From: Synechococcus sp. CS-1331
GTDB taxonomy: Bacteria > Cyanobacteriota > Cyanobacteriia > PCC-6307 > Cyanobiaceae
NCBI GenBank assembly: GCA_025127975.1
Contig: JAHLYQ010000044.1
Location: 62,001 to 126,000 of the forward strand
Reading direction: 5' to 3'
DNA length: 64,000 bases
This document shows positions 20,678-28,855 of the stretch, one piece after another. How positions within the stretch are numbered: the stretch's first letter is position 1; each line of letters opens with the position of its first letter. Position numbers and translations under genes: made by a program. The notes beneath the pieces were generated by a model. The model searched no databases. It saw only the letters and a program-made list of their open reading frames with translations, and was not told where the DNA came from.

Positions 20678-21365
20678 GCGTGCAGGTGGCGACCGGTAGG
20701 GCGACCACCAGGCCCACCACCAGCACCAGGAAACCGGCGAGCACCATCGCGAGCAGCACCAGGGTTAGCCCCAGGGCGTGGAGCCAGTGGGGATCGGTGG
20801 CGGCCCGGCTGCCCTGAAAGGCGGCCACCGGATTGAGGCCCCCGATCAGGCTGAGGGGCAAGCAGAGGATCTGGTCGGCACTGAGGTAGATGGCAGCAGC
20901 CACGCCCGCCAGCAGCGGCAGCGGTGCCAGCAGCGGCTGGAGCAAGGTGAGCAACCAGGAACTGGCCTGGGCCAGGCGCACGACCAGCGCCAGCACCACC
21001 AGGGCCAGGGCCAGGGTGCCAAAACAGCGGCCCATGGCCCGACCATCCAGCCGGATCAGATCGCCGAACCGGGGCTGGCCTTGGTCGAGGGCCAGCAGGG
21101 ATCCGCGCATCAGCCCCACGACCATCCAGAGGCCCGTGGCCACGTAAAGGATCCAGGCGCCGGCGGCCAGGCTGATCGCCAGAGCATCGGGCTGGCCCAG
21201 CTCAGAGATCACCCGACCACTCTCGTGCCGAAACCACACCTGGGCCAGGAGATTGCTGGCGCCGCTTACCAGGGTGAAGCCCATCAGCACCCAGGGACAG
21301 TGGCTGAAGGCCAGCCAACCCCGCTCCACGGCAGATCGGATCGCCAGGGGGGCGGGGCCGCTCAT
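20610..21365 (-). CDS. Polytopic membrane protein of unknown function
   Basis: 251 residues with about six hydrophobic helices. The N-terminal IRSAVERGWLAFSHCPWVLMGFTL and the long Leu/Val-rich stretches look like a cyanobacterial conserved integral membrane protein; I do not recognise a transporter motif. Its ATG overlaps the start-side of the EVE gene stop (ATGA at 21362-21365), so it is downstream of and coupled to... the order on the minus strand is murD, EVE protein, then this gene. The 3' end is antisense to DUF2811 for 68 bases. Confidence 0.7.
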   Translation of the reverse strand: MSGPAPLAIRSAVERGWLAFSHCPWVLMGFTLVSGASNLLAQVWFRHESGRVISELGQPDALAISLAAGAWILYVATGLWMVVGLMRGSLLALDQGQPRFGDLIRLDGRAMGRCFGTLALALVVLALVVRLAQASSWLLTLLQPLLAPLPLLAGVAAAIYLSADQILCLPLSLIGGLNPVAAFQGSRAATDPHWLHALGLTLVLLAMVLAGFLVLVVGLVVALPVATCTLTAAYQQLFGAGQGTGWRGNSG

Positions 21366-21820
21366 GGCGCCTCGAGCAGGGCCAGCAGCCGCTCCGCACA
21401 GGGGGCAGATACCGGCAGGATCGAGAGGCGGTTGCCCCGTCTCACCACGCCGAGCTCTTCAGGGCTGAAGCTCTCGCGCAGGGCGTCGAGGCTCAGCAGG
21501 TTTGGGAAGCTGCGCAGATAGCGCAGGCGAGCGCAGTCCCAGCGGGGTCGCTCTGGGGTGGCTGAAGGGTCAAAGTATTTGGAGCTGGAATCAAACTGAC
21601 TGGGATCGGTCAGGTTGGTTTCAATCACCTCCATCAGGCCCACAATGCCCGGGGGTTTGGTGTTTGAGTGGTAGAAGAAAGCCCGGTCGCCGATTTGCAT
21701 TGCCCGCATAAAATTGCGGGCCTGATAGTTGCGAATCCCATCCCACAGAGTGGTGCCTTCCCGCTGTAGATGCCCGATCCCGTAGACATCAGGCTCGCTC
21801 TTCATCAACCAGTAGGCCAT
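21362..21820 (-). CDS. EVE domain protein
   Basis: 152 residues from the ATG at 21820 (MAYWLMKSEPDVYGI), preferred to an upstream start at 21850 because the family begins exactly here. EVE domains are PUA-like folds; several bind modified bases or RNA. LWDGIRNYQARNFMRAMQIGDRAFFYHS and PGIVGLMEVIE are diagnostic. The binding target in cyanobacteria is not known. Fifty-three bases downstream of murD. Confidence 0.9.
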   Translation of the reverse strand: MAYWLMKSEPDVYGIGHLQREGTTLWDGIRNYQARNFMRAMQIGDRAFFYHSNTKPPGIVGLMEVIETNLTDPSQFDSSSKYFDPSATPERPRWDCARLRYLRSFPNLLSLDALRESFSPEELGVVRRGNRLSILPVSAPCAERLLALLEAP

Positions 21821-21873
21821 GGCCCCAACCCTGCAATCTTCCCGACCCAATGCTAGGCCTCCATCCAGGTTGT

Positions 21874-23265
21874 TTACAGGGCCTCCACCAGCTGGCGGAA
21901 GTGGTCGCCGCGGGCTTCAAAATCGCCGTATTGATCAAAGCTGGCGCAGGCTGGAGACAGCAGCACGGCCCGGCACTGATGGGTCTGGGCCAGTTGGACG
22001 GCCAGGGGGACGCCGTCTGTGAGGGCTTGGCAGCGGTGCACGGCCCCGGGAAAGTCAGCCTCCCTGAGCAGCTGTTGGAATTCCGCCTGGGCTGCCCCAA
22101 ACAGCACCACAGCCGCAGCCTTTTCCCCCAGGGCCGCCAGCCAGCTGCCGGGATTTCCCTGTTTGGACTGGCCGCCCGCCAGCACCACCAGCGGCCCCGA
22201 CAGGGCCTTGAGGGCGACTTCGGCGGCGTCGTAATTGGTGGCCTTGCTGTCGTTGTAAAAGGTGATTCCCTGTCGTTCCGGCAGCCGCTCAAGCCGGTGG
22301 GGCACCCCGGGAAAGGCGCGCAAGGCCCTCTCCATCTGGGCGCCGCTCAGGCCTGCTTCGAGGCCGGCCGCCACCGCCAGCAGCAGGTTTTGGCGATTGT
22401 GGGCGCCTGGCATGGCCAGACAGTTGGCGTCCATGAGCGGTTGGCCGGCCCCCATCACCGTGTCGTTTTCGATCCAGAGACTGGGCTGGATTGGGCCCGG
22501 TAGGGCGTCCCGGCTGCCGGCTGTGATCCAGGTGGCCCGGCTCCAGCTGGCGGCGTGGGCGCGGAGGTCGGGATCGTCGGCGTTGAGGATGGGCACCGCA
22601 GATCGCTCCAACAGGCTGCGTTTGATGGCGCGGTAGGCCTCAAGGCTGCCGTGGCGCTCGAGATGGTCTGGGGTAAGGGTGGTCCAGATGCCAAGCCGGG
22701 GAGCCAGCTTCGGAGCTGCTTCGATCTGGTAGCTGCTGAGCTCCATCACCAGCCAATCGGGAGGGGGGGCGCCGCTTTTGAGCCGTGCGAGCACCAGCTC
22801 GGTGGCTGAAAAGCCCACATTGCCTCCCATGGGGGCGTCCAGGCCCCCATGCCGCAGCAGGTGGCTCACCAGGTGGGTGACTGTGGTTTTGCCATTGGTG
22901 CCGGTGATGCCGATCCAGGGCACGCCGCCGCTGGCCCCAAAGGCCAGCTCCATTTCCCCCTGGACGCAGATTCCCTGCTGCCGCAGCCAGGCCAGGGTCG
23001 GGTGGTCCCAGCGGATGCCTGGGCTCACCACCACGCTTCTGACAGCGGTGGCGAGAGCGGCGAAAGTCTCGGGGCTCAGGGGGGTGCCAAGTTGAACCTC
23101 GATACCCAGCTGCTGCAGTTCGGCTGCCTTGGCTTCAAGCTCGGGGCTGGTCTGGCTTTCGATCACCAGCACCGCCTGGCCGCGATGGCGTAGCAGCTTG
23201 GCGGCCCCGATACCGGAGCGCGCCAGGCCGACAACAACGGTCAGATCGGTTGCTGTGATTGCCAT
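21874..23265 (-). CDS. murD: UDP-N-acetylmuramoyl-L-alanine:D-glutamate ligase
   Basis: 463 residues. Adds D-glutamate to the peptidoglycan precursor in the cytoplasm. N-terminal UDP-binding fold (TVVGLARSGIGAAKLL), ATP-binding loop GITGTNGKTTVTHL, LVMELSSYQIE, and the C-terminal NDSKATNYDAAEVALKAL motif that binds D-Glu. No other mur gene is adjacent. A tRNA-Val gene lies 50 bases upstream of its start on the same strand. Confidence 0.96.
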   Translation of the reverse strand: MAITATDLTVVVGLARSGIGAAKLLRHRGQAVLVIESQTSPELEAKAAELQQLGIEVQLGTPLSPETFAALATAVRSVVVSPGIRWDHPTLAWLRQQGICVQGEMELAFGASGGVPWIGITGTNGKTTVTHLVSHLLRHGGLDAPMGGNVGFSATELVLARLKSGAPPPDWLVMELSSYQIEAAPKLAPRLGIWTTLTPDHLERHGSLEAYRAIKRSLLERSAVPILNADDPDLRAHAASWSRATWITAGSRDALPGPIQPSLWIENDTVMGAGQPLMDANCLAMPGAHNRQNLLLAVAAGLEAGLSGAQMERALRAFPGVPHRLERLPERQGITFYNDSKATNYDAAEVALKALSGPLVVLAGGQSKQGNPGSWLAALGEKAAAVVLFGAAQAEFQQLLREADFPGAVHRCQALTDGVPLAVQLAQTHQCRAVLLSPACASFDQYGDFEARGDHFRQLVEAL

Positions 23266-23315
23266 CTGGCCGAAACGTAATTGATGCTCAGGCGCAAAAA
23301 TGGTGGAATCAAAAA

Positions 23316-23387
23316 TGGGCGATACTGGAATCGAACCAGTGACTCCTACCGTGTCAAGGTAGTGCTCTACCTCTGAGCTAATCGCCC
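23316..23387 (-). tRNA. tRNA-Val (anticodon GAC)
   Basis: 72-base cloverleaf on the minus strand: acceptor GGGCGAT/ATCGCCC, D arm GCTC..GAGC, anticodon stem CTACC/GGTAG around loop TTGACAC (anticodon GAC, valine), T arm ACTGG-TTCGATT-CCAGT, discriminator A. The 3' CCA is not encoded (TTT follows). Confidence 0.95.
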
Positions 23388-23445
23388 CAGAAGCTTCTCG
23401 ACTTTACAGAACCACCAGTCCTGAGCCCAGTCGCGAGCCCAGCCC

Positions 23446-24234
23446 CTAGCAGCGCAGGATGGCGATTCGCCAGCGCTCCCGCTTGGTGGGTTCGACCGCC
23501 TCAATCCTCAGCTCACCGCGGCCTTCCAGCTGAACCCGATCGCCCTTCTGCAGCAGCCGGCTGGGGCTGCTGATCGGTTGCCAATTGAGCCGCACCTTGC
23601 CCTGGCGGATCTTTTCGACCATGCGGTTGCGAGCCAGGCCAAAGCCAGCTGAGGCCACCGCATCCAGCCGCAGGGATGCCTCCACCGTCTGAAAGCGACG
23701 GGGCTGGCGCTCGGCTGGCAGCTGCAGCTGCTCCAGGGGGCGCATCTCCAGGCGCACTTCCACCGAGCGCACGCTCGCGCCCAGGCCGTCCAAGGCGGCG
23801 GCCAGGCTTGCGGTGACGATGGCCTGGGCGCCGCGGTCGCCCCTCAGCCAGATGTCGCCAAGGTCACCCTGGCTGGCGCCGGCCGCCAGCAGGCCGCTGC
23901 GGAAGTCGGCCCGCTCGGCCTGATCAAACAGGAAGTTGCCGCTGATCTCCAGACCCACCAACCCGCTGGGGAGGGCGTTTGCTGCCAGAGCTGTTTCGCG
24001 GCGCTGCAGCAATAGCCGCCGCCGCTCAGCGCCCGGAAAACCGCCCCAGCTGGCCAGGTCGAGTTCGGCCAGGGCGGCCAACCGTTGCTCCGCCTCCTCG
24101 CGTAGACCGCCGTCCATGAAGTCGGTCCAGACGGGCTCCCAGCTGCGCAGGCCCTGCTCAGCCGCCGCAATCACGGCCTCGAGCTCCTGGGGGTGGGCGC
24201 TGCCTGCCAGTAATTCGTGCCGTGGCAACGTCAA
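23446..24234 (-). CDS. Photosystem II S4 domain protein (YlmH-like RNA-binding)
   Basis: 262 residues. Matches the cyanobacterial PSII S4-domain family: N-terminal LPRHELLAGSAHPQELEAVI, WGGFPGAERRRLLLQRRE, then a C-terminal S4 RNA-binding domain (SAGFGLARNRMVEKIRQGKVRLNW). No ATG exists at the expected position: the frame begins with TTG at 24234, with a second TTG at 24228 that aligns with the family start. Homologue YlmH acts in cell division or ribosome quality control in Firmicutes; the cyanobacterial role is less clear. Downstream of a membrane hypothetical by 12 bases. Confidence 0.85.
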   Translation of the reverse strand: MTLPRHELLAGSAHPQELEAVIAAAEQGLRSWEPVWTDFMDGGLREEAEQRLAALAELDLASWGGFPGAERRRLLLQRRETALAANALPSGLVGLEISGNFLFDQAERADFRSGLLAAGASQGDLGDIWLRGDRGAQAIVTASLAAALDGLGASVRSVEVRLEMRPLEQLQLPAERQPRRFQTVEASLRLDAVASAGFGLARNRMVEKIRQGKVRLNWQPISSPSRLLQKGDRVQLEGRGELRIEAVEPTKRERWRIAILRC

Positions 24235-24246
24235 AGTTCCTCTCCT

Positions 24247-24750
24247 TTAACCATCGCCCATGCGCACCACCGCCAGCGGCTTGGCCTGCTGCAGGGTGAT
24301 CCAGGGCATCTCCACCCCATTGGCGGTTTCCGCCAGCAGCAGCCAGTTGCCCTCCTCCACCCGGTTGCGCAGGCTGCGGATGCGGTCGTCTTCTTCTGAG
24401 CGCACACTGGCGGCGGCGGCGAAGCTGCCCATCCAACCCGAGCCCATACCGAGCAGGGCGCCGATCAGGTGCTGGCTCCAGGCTCCGGCAAAGGCGAAGG
24501 TGTCGAGATCGGTGATGTAGGTGAAGGTGAGGCCGGCCAGGAAGCCGAAGGGAATCAGCCAGCGGGCCATGGTGCGCTGCCGATTGCGACGGGCGATCGC
24601 TGGGTTGAGTCGGGCCACCTCGGCCAGGGTCTGCTCGCCTGGGCCGATCGCCTCCAGTTGCAGCAGGGGTGGCTGAAGGTCGGCTAGGCGATCCCGCAGT
24701 TGCTGCATCCGTTTGCGGTCATTGAGCACCACCACCACACTCGTACCCAC
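24247..24750 (-). CDS. Two-helix membrane protein, cyanobacterial, unknown function
   Basis: 167 residues with a GTG start. An N-terminal Lys/Arg/Leu-rich cytosolic part (VVVVLNDRKRMQQLRDRLADLQ), two hydrophobic segments at about 62-82 and 90-110 (the second Gly-rich, GALLGMGSGWMGSFAAA), then a charged C-terminal tail. I do not recognise a named family. Diverges from serA over 82 bases; co-directional with the PSII S4 gene. Confidence 0.7.
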   Translation of the reverse strand: MGTSVVVVLNDRKRMQQLRDRLADLQPPLLQLEAIGPGEQTLAEVARLNPAIARRNRQRTMARWLIPFGFLAGLTFTYITDLDTFAFAGAWSQHLIGALLGMGSGWMGSFAAAASVRSEEDDRIRSLRNRVEEGNWLLLAETANGVEMPWITLQQAKPLAVVRMGDG

Positions 24751-24832
24751 GCTCTGCTCTCTTGGTTCGGGATGGGGGAATTCTCACCGCTCACTACACT
24801 GCACCCCCGGCTCACCCTCCCCACCGCTGGGC

Positions 24833-26419
24833 ATGACAAAGGTTCTCGTTTCGGATCCGATCGACCAGGCGGGGATTGACATCCTTTCCCAGGTGGCCCA
24901 AGTGGATGTGCGCACAGGCCTTCCACCGGAGGAGCTCAGGGCGATCATCGGCGACTACGAAGCCCTGATGATCCGCTCCGGCACCACGGTGACCGCTGAA
25001 ATCATTGAAGCGGCCGACAAACTGCGGATCATTGGCCGCGCCGGCGTCGGGGTGGACAACGTGGATGTGCCGGCCGCCACCAAGCGGGGTGTGCTGGTGG
25101 TGAACTCGCCTGAGGGCAACACCATCGCCGCCGCTGAGCAGGCCCTGGCCCTGATGCTGGCACTTTCGCGCCATGTGCCCCACGCCCACGCCAGCACCAT
25201 GGCCGGCGGCTGGGACCGCAAGAAATACGTCGGTAACGAGCTCTACAAGAAGAAGCTTGGCGTGGTTGGTCTGGGCAAGATCGGCTCCCACGTGGCCCGG
25301 GTGGGCAAGGCCATGGGCATGGATGTGATGGCCTACGACCCCTATGTGTCGGCCGAACGGGCCCAGCAGATGCAGGTGCGGCTGCTGACCCTGCCGGCCC
25401 TGTTTGCCGAGGCCGATTACGTCAGCCTGCACCTGCCCCGCACCCCCGACACCGAGAACCTGGTGAACGCGGAGCTTCTCAAGACGATGAAACCGACGGC
25501 CCGCATCGTCAACTGTGCCCGTGGCGGCATCATCGACGAGGCAGCCCTGGCCGCGGCGGTTGAAAATGGCACCATCGGCGGCGCGGCCCTTGACGTGTAC
25601 GCCAAGGAGCCCCTTGAGGCCGGCTCGCCCCTGCGATCGGTCAAGGAGCGGCTGATCCTCACTCCCCACCTCGGCGCCTCCACCGAAGAGGCCCAGGAGA
25701 ATGTGGCCATCGACGTGGCCGAGCAGATCCGCGATGTGTTGCTGGGCCTGCCCGCCCGCAGTGCGGTCAACATCCCCGGCCTCAATGCCGAGGTGATGGA
25801 GCAGCTCAAGCCCCACCTGCAGTTGGCCGAAACCCTCGGCCAACTGATCAGCCAGCTGGCCGGTGGCCCGATCAGCCAGCTGGAGGTCCGCCTCCAGGGT
25901 GATTTCGCCGTGCACCCTGCCCAGCCGCTGGTGGTGGCGGCCCTCAAGGGTCTGCTCTCCACAGCCCTAGGGGACAGCATCAACTACGTCAATGCCAGCC
26001 TTGAGGCCAAGGAGCGGGGTATCCACGTGCTGGAGGTCAAGGACGACGCCAGCCGCGATTTCGCCGCTGGCTCCCTGCAGTTGCGCTCCCGCAGCCCCCA
26101 GGCCAGCCACAGCGTCACCGGGGCGGTGTTCGCCGAAGGTGAGCTGCGCATTACCTGCATTGATGAGTTCCCGGTGAATGTGGTCCCCAGCCGCCACATG
26201 CTGTTCACCCGCCACCGCGACATGCCCGGCATCATCGGCGAGCTGGGCTCCCTGTTGGGCGAGCACAACGTCAACATCGCCTCGATGCAGGTGGGTCGCC
26301 GCATCGTGCGCGGGGATGCCGTGATGGTGCTCAGCCTGGACGACCCGATTCCGCCGACCCTGCTGGCTTCGGTGCTTGCCATCAACGGCATCCAGGCAGC
26401 CCATCCGGTCACCCTCTGA
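24833..26419 (+). CDS. serA: D-3-phosphoglycerate dehydrogenase
   Basis: 528 residues, long form. Oxidises 3-phosphoglycerate, first step of serine synthesis. NAD-binding motif GVVGLGKIGSHVARVGKAMGM (about 145-165), catalytic Arg in NCARGGIIDE, His in LTPHLGASTEEAQ, then an allosteric substrate-binding domain and a C-terminal ACT domain (RHRDMPGIIGELGSLLGEHNVNIA) for serine feedback. The ATG at 24833 (MTKVLVSDPIDQAG) fits the family; the frame upstream is antisense to another gene. Its stop overlaps the prmA ATG (TGATG). Confidence 0.97.
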   Translation: MTKVLVSDPIDQAGIDILSQVAQVDVRTGLPPEELRAIIGDYEALMIRSGTTVTAEIIEAADKLRIIGRAGVGVDNVDVPAATKRGVLVVNSPEGNTIAAAEQALALMLALSRHVPHAHASTMAGGWDRKKYVGNELYKKKLGVVGLGKIGSHVARVGKAMGMDVMAYDPYVSAERAQQMQVRLLTLPALFAEADYVSLHLPRTPDTENLVNAELLKTMKPTARIVNCARGGIIDEAALAAAVENGTIGGAALDVYAKEPLEAGSPLRSVKERLILTPHLGASTEEAQENVAIDVAEQIRDVLLGLPARSAVNIPGLNAEVMEQLKPHLQLAETLGQLISQLAGGPISQLEVRLQGDFAVHPAQPLVVAALKGLLSTALGDSINYVNASLEAKERGIHVLEVKDDASRDFAAGSLQLRSRSPQASHSVTGAVFAEGELRITCIDEFPVNVVPSRHMLFTRHRDMPGIIGELGSLLGEHNVNIASMQVGRRIVRGDAVMVLSLDDPIPPTLLASVLAINGIQAAHPVTL

Positions 26420-27339
26420 TGCCCGGCCCCCTGAGCTGGTGGCGGCTAGAGCTGGCATGCCCGCCAGAACTGGAGGAATCCCTGCTCTGGAAGCTCGAGC
26501 TGCTGGGCATCCCCAGGGTGGCGCTGCGCCACCGTCCGGAGGCGCCCCAGCAGCGGGAGCTGCTGGCCTGGCTGCCTGCAGCCGATTGGCCCGAAGCAGA
26601 GCGGCAGCGGCTGGAGGCGGCCCTGGCGCCCCTGGCGGAGCCCTTCGCCCTGCAACTCCCGCCGATTACCTGGACCCTCCAGGACGATGAGGACTGGAGC
26701 CTCAGCTGGAAGCAGCACTGGCAGCCCGATCCGGTGGGCCGCACCCTGCTGATCCTGCCGGTCTGGTTGGAGCTGCCCGCTGCCCATGCCGACCGGCGGG
26801 TGATCCGGCTGGATCCAGGCAGTGCCTTCGGTACTGGCAGCCATCCCACCACGCGGCTGTGCCTGGAGGCGATCGAGGCCCTGGCCGATCAGGCTGGTGG
26901 CAGCCTCGGCCCCATCCGGGTGGCGGATCTGGGCTGTGGCAGCGGCATCCTTGGCCTGGCTGCCTTGCTGCAGGGGGCGGCTCGGGTGGCCGCCGTGGAC
27001 ACCGATTGCCTGGCGGTTCGGGCCACCCAGGACAACGCCGTCCTCTCTGGCTGCAGCGATCGACTCCAGGTAGGGCTCGGGTCGGCCCAAACCCTCGCCG
27101 CCCTGCTGGAGGGCCGGCCCGCAGATCTGCTCCTCTGCAACATTCTGGCTCCGGTTATCGAGGCCCTCTCTCCGACGTTTCACACCCTGCTGGGCGCCAC
27201 CGGGGTGGGCCTGCTGAGTGGGCTGTTGGTAGACCAGGCTCCAGGCCTGGAGCAGGCCCTGTTGGAGCAGGGCTGGCGGGCCCAGCTCACCGCCCAGCAG
27301 GGCCTGTGGGGCCTGATGACGATCCGGCGCGTTGCATAA
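26419..27339 (+). CDS. prmA: Ribosomal protein L11 methyltransferase
   Basis: 306 residues. SAM-dependent trimethylation of ribosomal protein L11. The N-terminal L11-recognition domain is followed by the methyltransferase fold with VIRLDPGSAFGTGSHPTTRLCLEA, motif I VADLGCGSGILGLAAL, and LLCNILAPVIEAL (the NPPY-like site). Coupled to serA by a one-base stop/start overlap. Confidence 0.94.
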   Translation: MPGPLSWWRLELACPPELEESLLWKLELLGIPRVALRHRPEAPQQRELLAWLPAADWPEAERQRLEAALAPLAEPFALQLPPITWTLQDDEDWSLSWKQHWQPDPVGRTLLILPVWLELPAAHADRRVIRLDPGSAFGTGSHPTTRLCLEAIEALADQAGGSLGPIRVADLGCGSGILGLAALLQGAARVAAVDTDCLAVRATQDNAVLSGCSDRLQVGLGSAQTLAALLEGRPADLLLCNILAPVIEALSPTFHTLLGATGVGLLSGLLVDQAPGLEQALLEQGWRAQLTAQQGLWGLMTIRRVA

Positions 27340-27382
27340 GGCACGCTGATCTGTGCCCTGGTTTTGATTGGGCTTCCAGCGT

Positions 27383-27463
27383 CCTGGCCTGGAAATGGCC
27401 AGGAAAGGCTTGCGGCGGATGTATGAAGGTTGGGTCCTACAGGCCCGGCTTTCGGGTACCTGT
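27383..27463 (+). promoter_or_regulatory. Two small hairpins in the petF leader region
   Basis: CCTGGCC/GGCCAGG (27383-27389 with 27397-27403) and a second stem ACAGG+CCCG / CGGG+CCTGT (27439-27447 with 27453-27463, GCTTT loop) lie in the 141-base gap before petF. Neither is followed by T-runs. The second ends 17 bases before the ATG and could influence ferredoxin translation or mRNA stability. Confidence 0.35.
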
Positions 27464-27480
27464 GAGCCCTAATCCTTTTC

Positions 27481-27780
27481 ATGGCTTCCTACAAGGTCAC
27501 CCTCATCAGCGAGAGCGAAGGCCTCAACAAGACCATCGAGGTTCCTGATGACCAGTACATCCTCGATGCCGCTGAGGAACAGGGCGTCGATCTGCCCTAC
27601 TCCTGTCGGGCGGGTGCCTGCTCCACCTGTGCCGGCAAGCTGACCACTGGCACCGTTGACCAGAGCGACCAAAGCTTCCTTGATGACGACCAGATCGAGG
27701 CAGGCTTCGTGCTCACCTGCGTGGCTTACCCCACCAGCGACTGCACCATCAAGACCCACGCTGAAGAAGAGCTCTATTGA
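27481..27780 (+). CDS. petF: [2Fe-2S] ferredoxin, plant type
   Basis: 99 residues. Soluble electron carrier from photosystem I to FNR, FTR and other enzymes. Cluster ligands Cys42, Cys47, Cys50 ([13 protein letters not shown]) and Cys80 ([11 protein letters not shown]); strongly acidic overall, ending AEEELY. An extra Cys88 sits near the C terminus. Monocistronic: a hairpin terminator follows 32 bases after the stop. Confidence 0.97.
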   Translation: MASYKVTLISESEGLNKTIEVPDDQYILDAAEEQGVDLPYSCRAGACSTCAGKLTTGTVDQSDQSFLDDDQIEAGFVLTCVAYPTSDCTIKTHAEEELY

Positions 27781-27811
27781 GCCCCCTGGCTTGAGTGCCT
27801 GGCCCCTATCT

Positions 27812-27835
27812 GCCACCCTTCGGGGTGGCTTTTTT
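27812..27835 (+). terminator. Rho-independent terminator after petF
   Basis: GCCACCC - TTCG - GGGTGGC perfect seven-base stem with a stable UUCG tetraloop, then TTTTTT (27830-27835). Confidence 0.95.
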
Positions 27836-27860
27836 GTTGTCGTCCCGGAGTCATTGATCT

Positions 27861-28244
27861 GTGTCTGCCCAGGCCGCCACTGCCCTGCTTGACCCAGGCA
27901 GCGAGCACGCCAGCCCCGGTGGTCAGTACACCTATCGGGTGCTGGGCCCCTGCTGTCGGTTGTTTGACCGTGAGGAATTGCCCTGGCCCTGCTGCCGGCT
28001 GGCCTGGCGTAGCAAGGAGCCCAGCTGGCGGCGGGTTGGACGTCGCTTTGTGGCAGACCTGGCTTCGCGGCGCTGTCCCACCTACGCGGTGGAGCTGCTT
28101 CAGCCGGGGGCCCGCCCGACCCGAACCGTGATCACCCTGTTTACGGAGCGGCTGGGTTCGGAGTTGCAGGAGTGGTGGTACAGCAAGTTGCCGAGCTCCC
28201 TGGATCAGCTCAACAGGGAGCCGCCTACCCGGGCTCAGAAGTAA
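27861..28244 (+). CDS. Cysteine-rich small protein, unknown function
   Basis: 127 residues with a GTG start at 27861. Basic, no signal peptide or membrane helix. Five cysteines, including two CC pairs (GPCCRLF, WPCCRLAW), and Trp-rich segments (SWRRVGRRF, EWWYSKLP). I do not recognise the family; it may be a picocyanobacterial orphan. It starts 26 bases after the petF terminator and its last 10 bases overlap the convergent psbV gene. Confidence 0.62.
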   Translation: MSAQAATALLDPGSEHASPGGQYTYRVLGPCCRLFDREELPWPCCRLAWRSKEPSWRRVGRRFVADLASRRCPTYAVELLQPGARPTRTVITLFTERLGSELQEWWYSKLPSSLDQLNREPPTRAQK

Positions 28245-28756
28245 ATCTTGCCGCCGCCCCACTGGATGCCCTGCACCTTGGGAGCCACCAGGATGTAGCC
28301 GGCCATCAAACGCAGGTCGTCATCATCGAGATCGCGCATTTTCACGAAGATGTCGCTGCTGCGCATGCTCGGATGCACGTCGGCGATGCTGTATTCCCCG
28401 TCGTAGGAGGTGGGGTCCTTCATGTAGTCCACCAGGGCTTCAACGCTGTCCCGGGATGGGGTAGCCAGGGCCAGGGTCTCGGGATCGAGGCCCACGTTCT
28501 GGTTGGTCTTGGTGATGCCGCCGGCGTGGCACTCGCCGCAGCTGCTGTTGAACACCTTGCGGCCAGCCTTGATTTCCTGTTCGCTGAAGGTCACCAGGGT
28601 GCCGTCTGGTGTGGCGGGCACGGTGAGCTGCTCGCTGGTCCAGGCGGCCGCCAGAGCTGGGCTGCCGAAGCCCGTGAACAGCAGCAGGGCCAGCATGGTT
28701 CGAGCAAGAACGCGAACGGCCTTGCGGAGGGCAGCCGAGGGAAAGGAGGAGGCCAT
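28235..28756 (-). CDS. psbV: Photosystem II extrinsic cytochrome c-550
   Basis: 173 residues. Lumenal c-type cytochrome that stabilises the oxygen-evolving cluster. Signal peptide about 1-37 (MLALLLFTGFGSPALA), heme motif Cys73-x-x-Cys76-His77 (SSCGECHAGG), second axial ligand probably His128 (SIADVHPS), and the C-terminal GYILVAPKVQGIQWGGGKIYF-like end typical of PsbV. The ATG at 28756 is chosen because it immediately precedes a normal signal peptide; the frame stays open to 28810. Confidence 0.96.
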   Translation of the reverse strand: MASSFPSAALRKAVRVLARTMLALLLFTGFGSPALAAAWTSEQLTVPATPDGTLVTFSEQEIKAGRKVFNSSCGECHAGGITKTNQNVGLDPETLALATPSRDSVEALVDYMKDPTSYDGEYSIADVHPSMRSSDIFVKMRDLDDDDLRLMAGYILVAPKVQGIQWGGGKIYF

Positions 28757-28787
28757 TGGGAAAAGCCGGCGGGTAAGCGGTAGAAAA

Positions 28788-28834
28788 CCGCAGCGGAGTT
28801 TTTGTATCACGGGGAAAGGGCCCTCCGCAGCGGA
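28788..28834. repeat. Direct repeat CCGCAGCGGA upstream of psbV
   Basis: CCGCAGCGGA at 28788-28797 and 28825-28834, 37 bases apart. Each unit is itself a near-palindrome (CCGC-A-GCGG). They bracket the A/T-rich stretch around 28797-28808 that could hold the psbV -10 region (reading leftward), so they could be regulator sites. Confidence 0.4.
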
Positions 28835-28855
28835 ATCACTTGAACTGTTGCAGGG

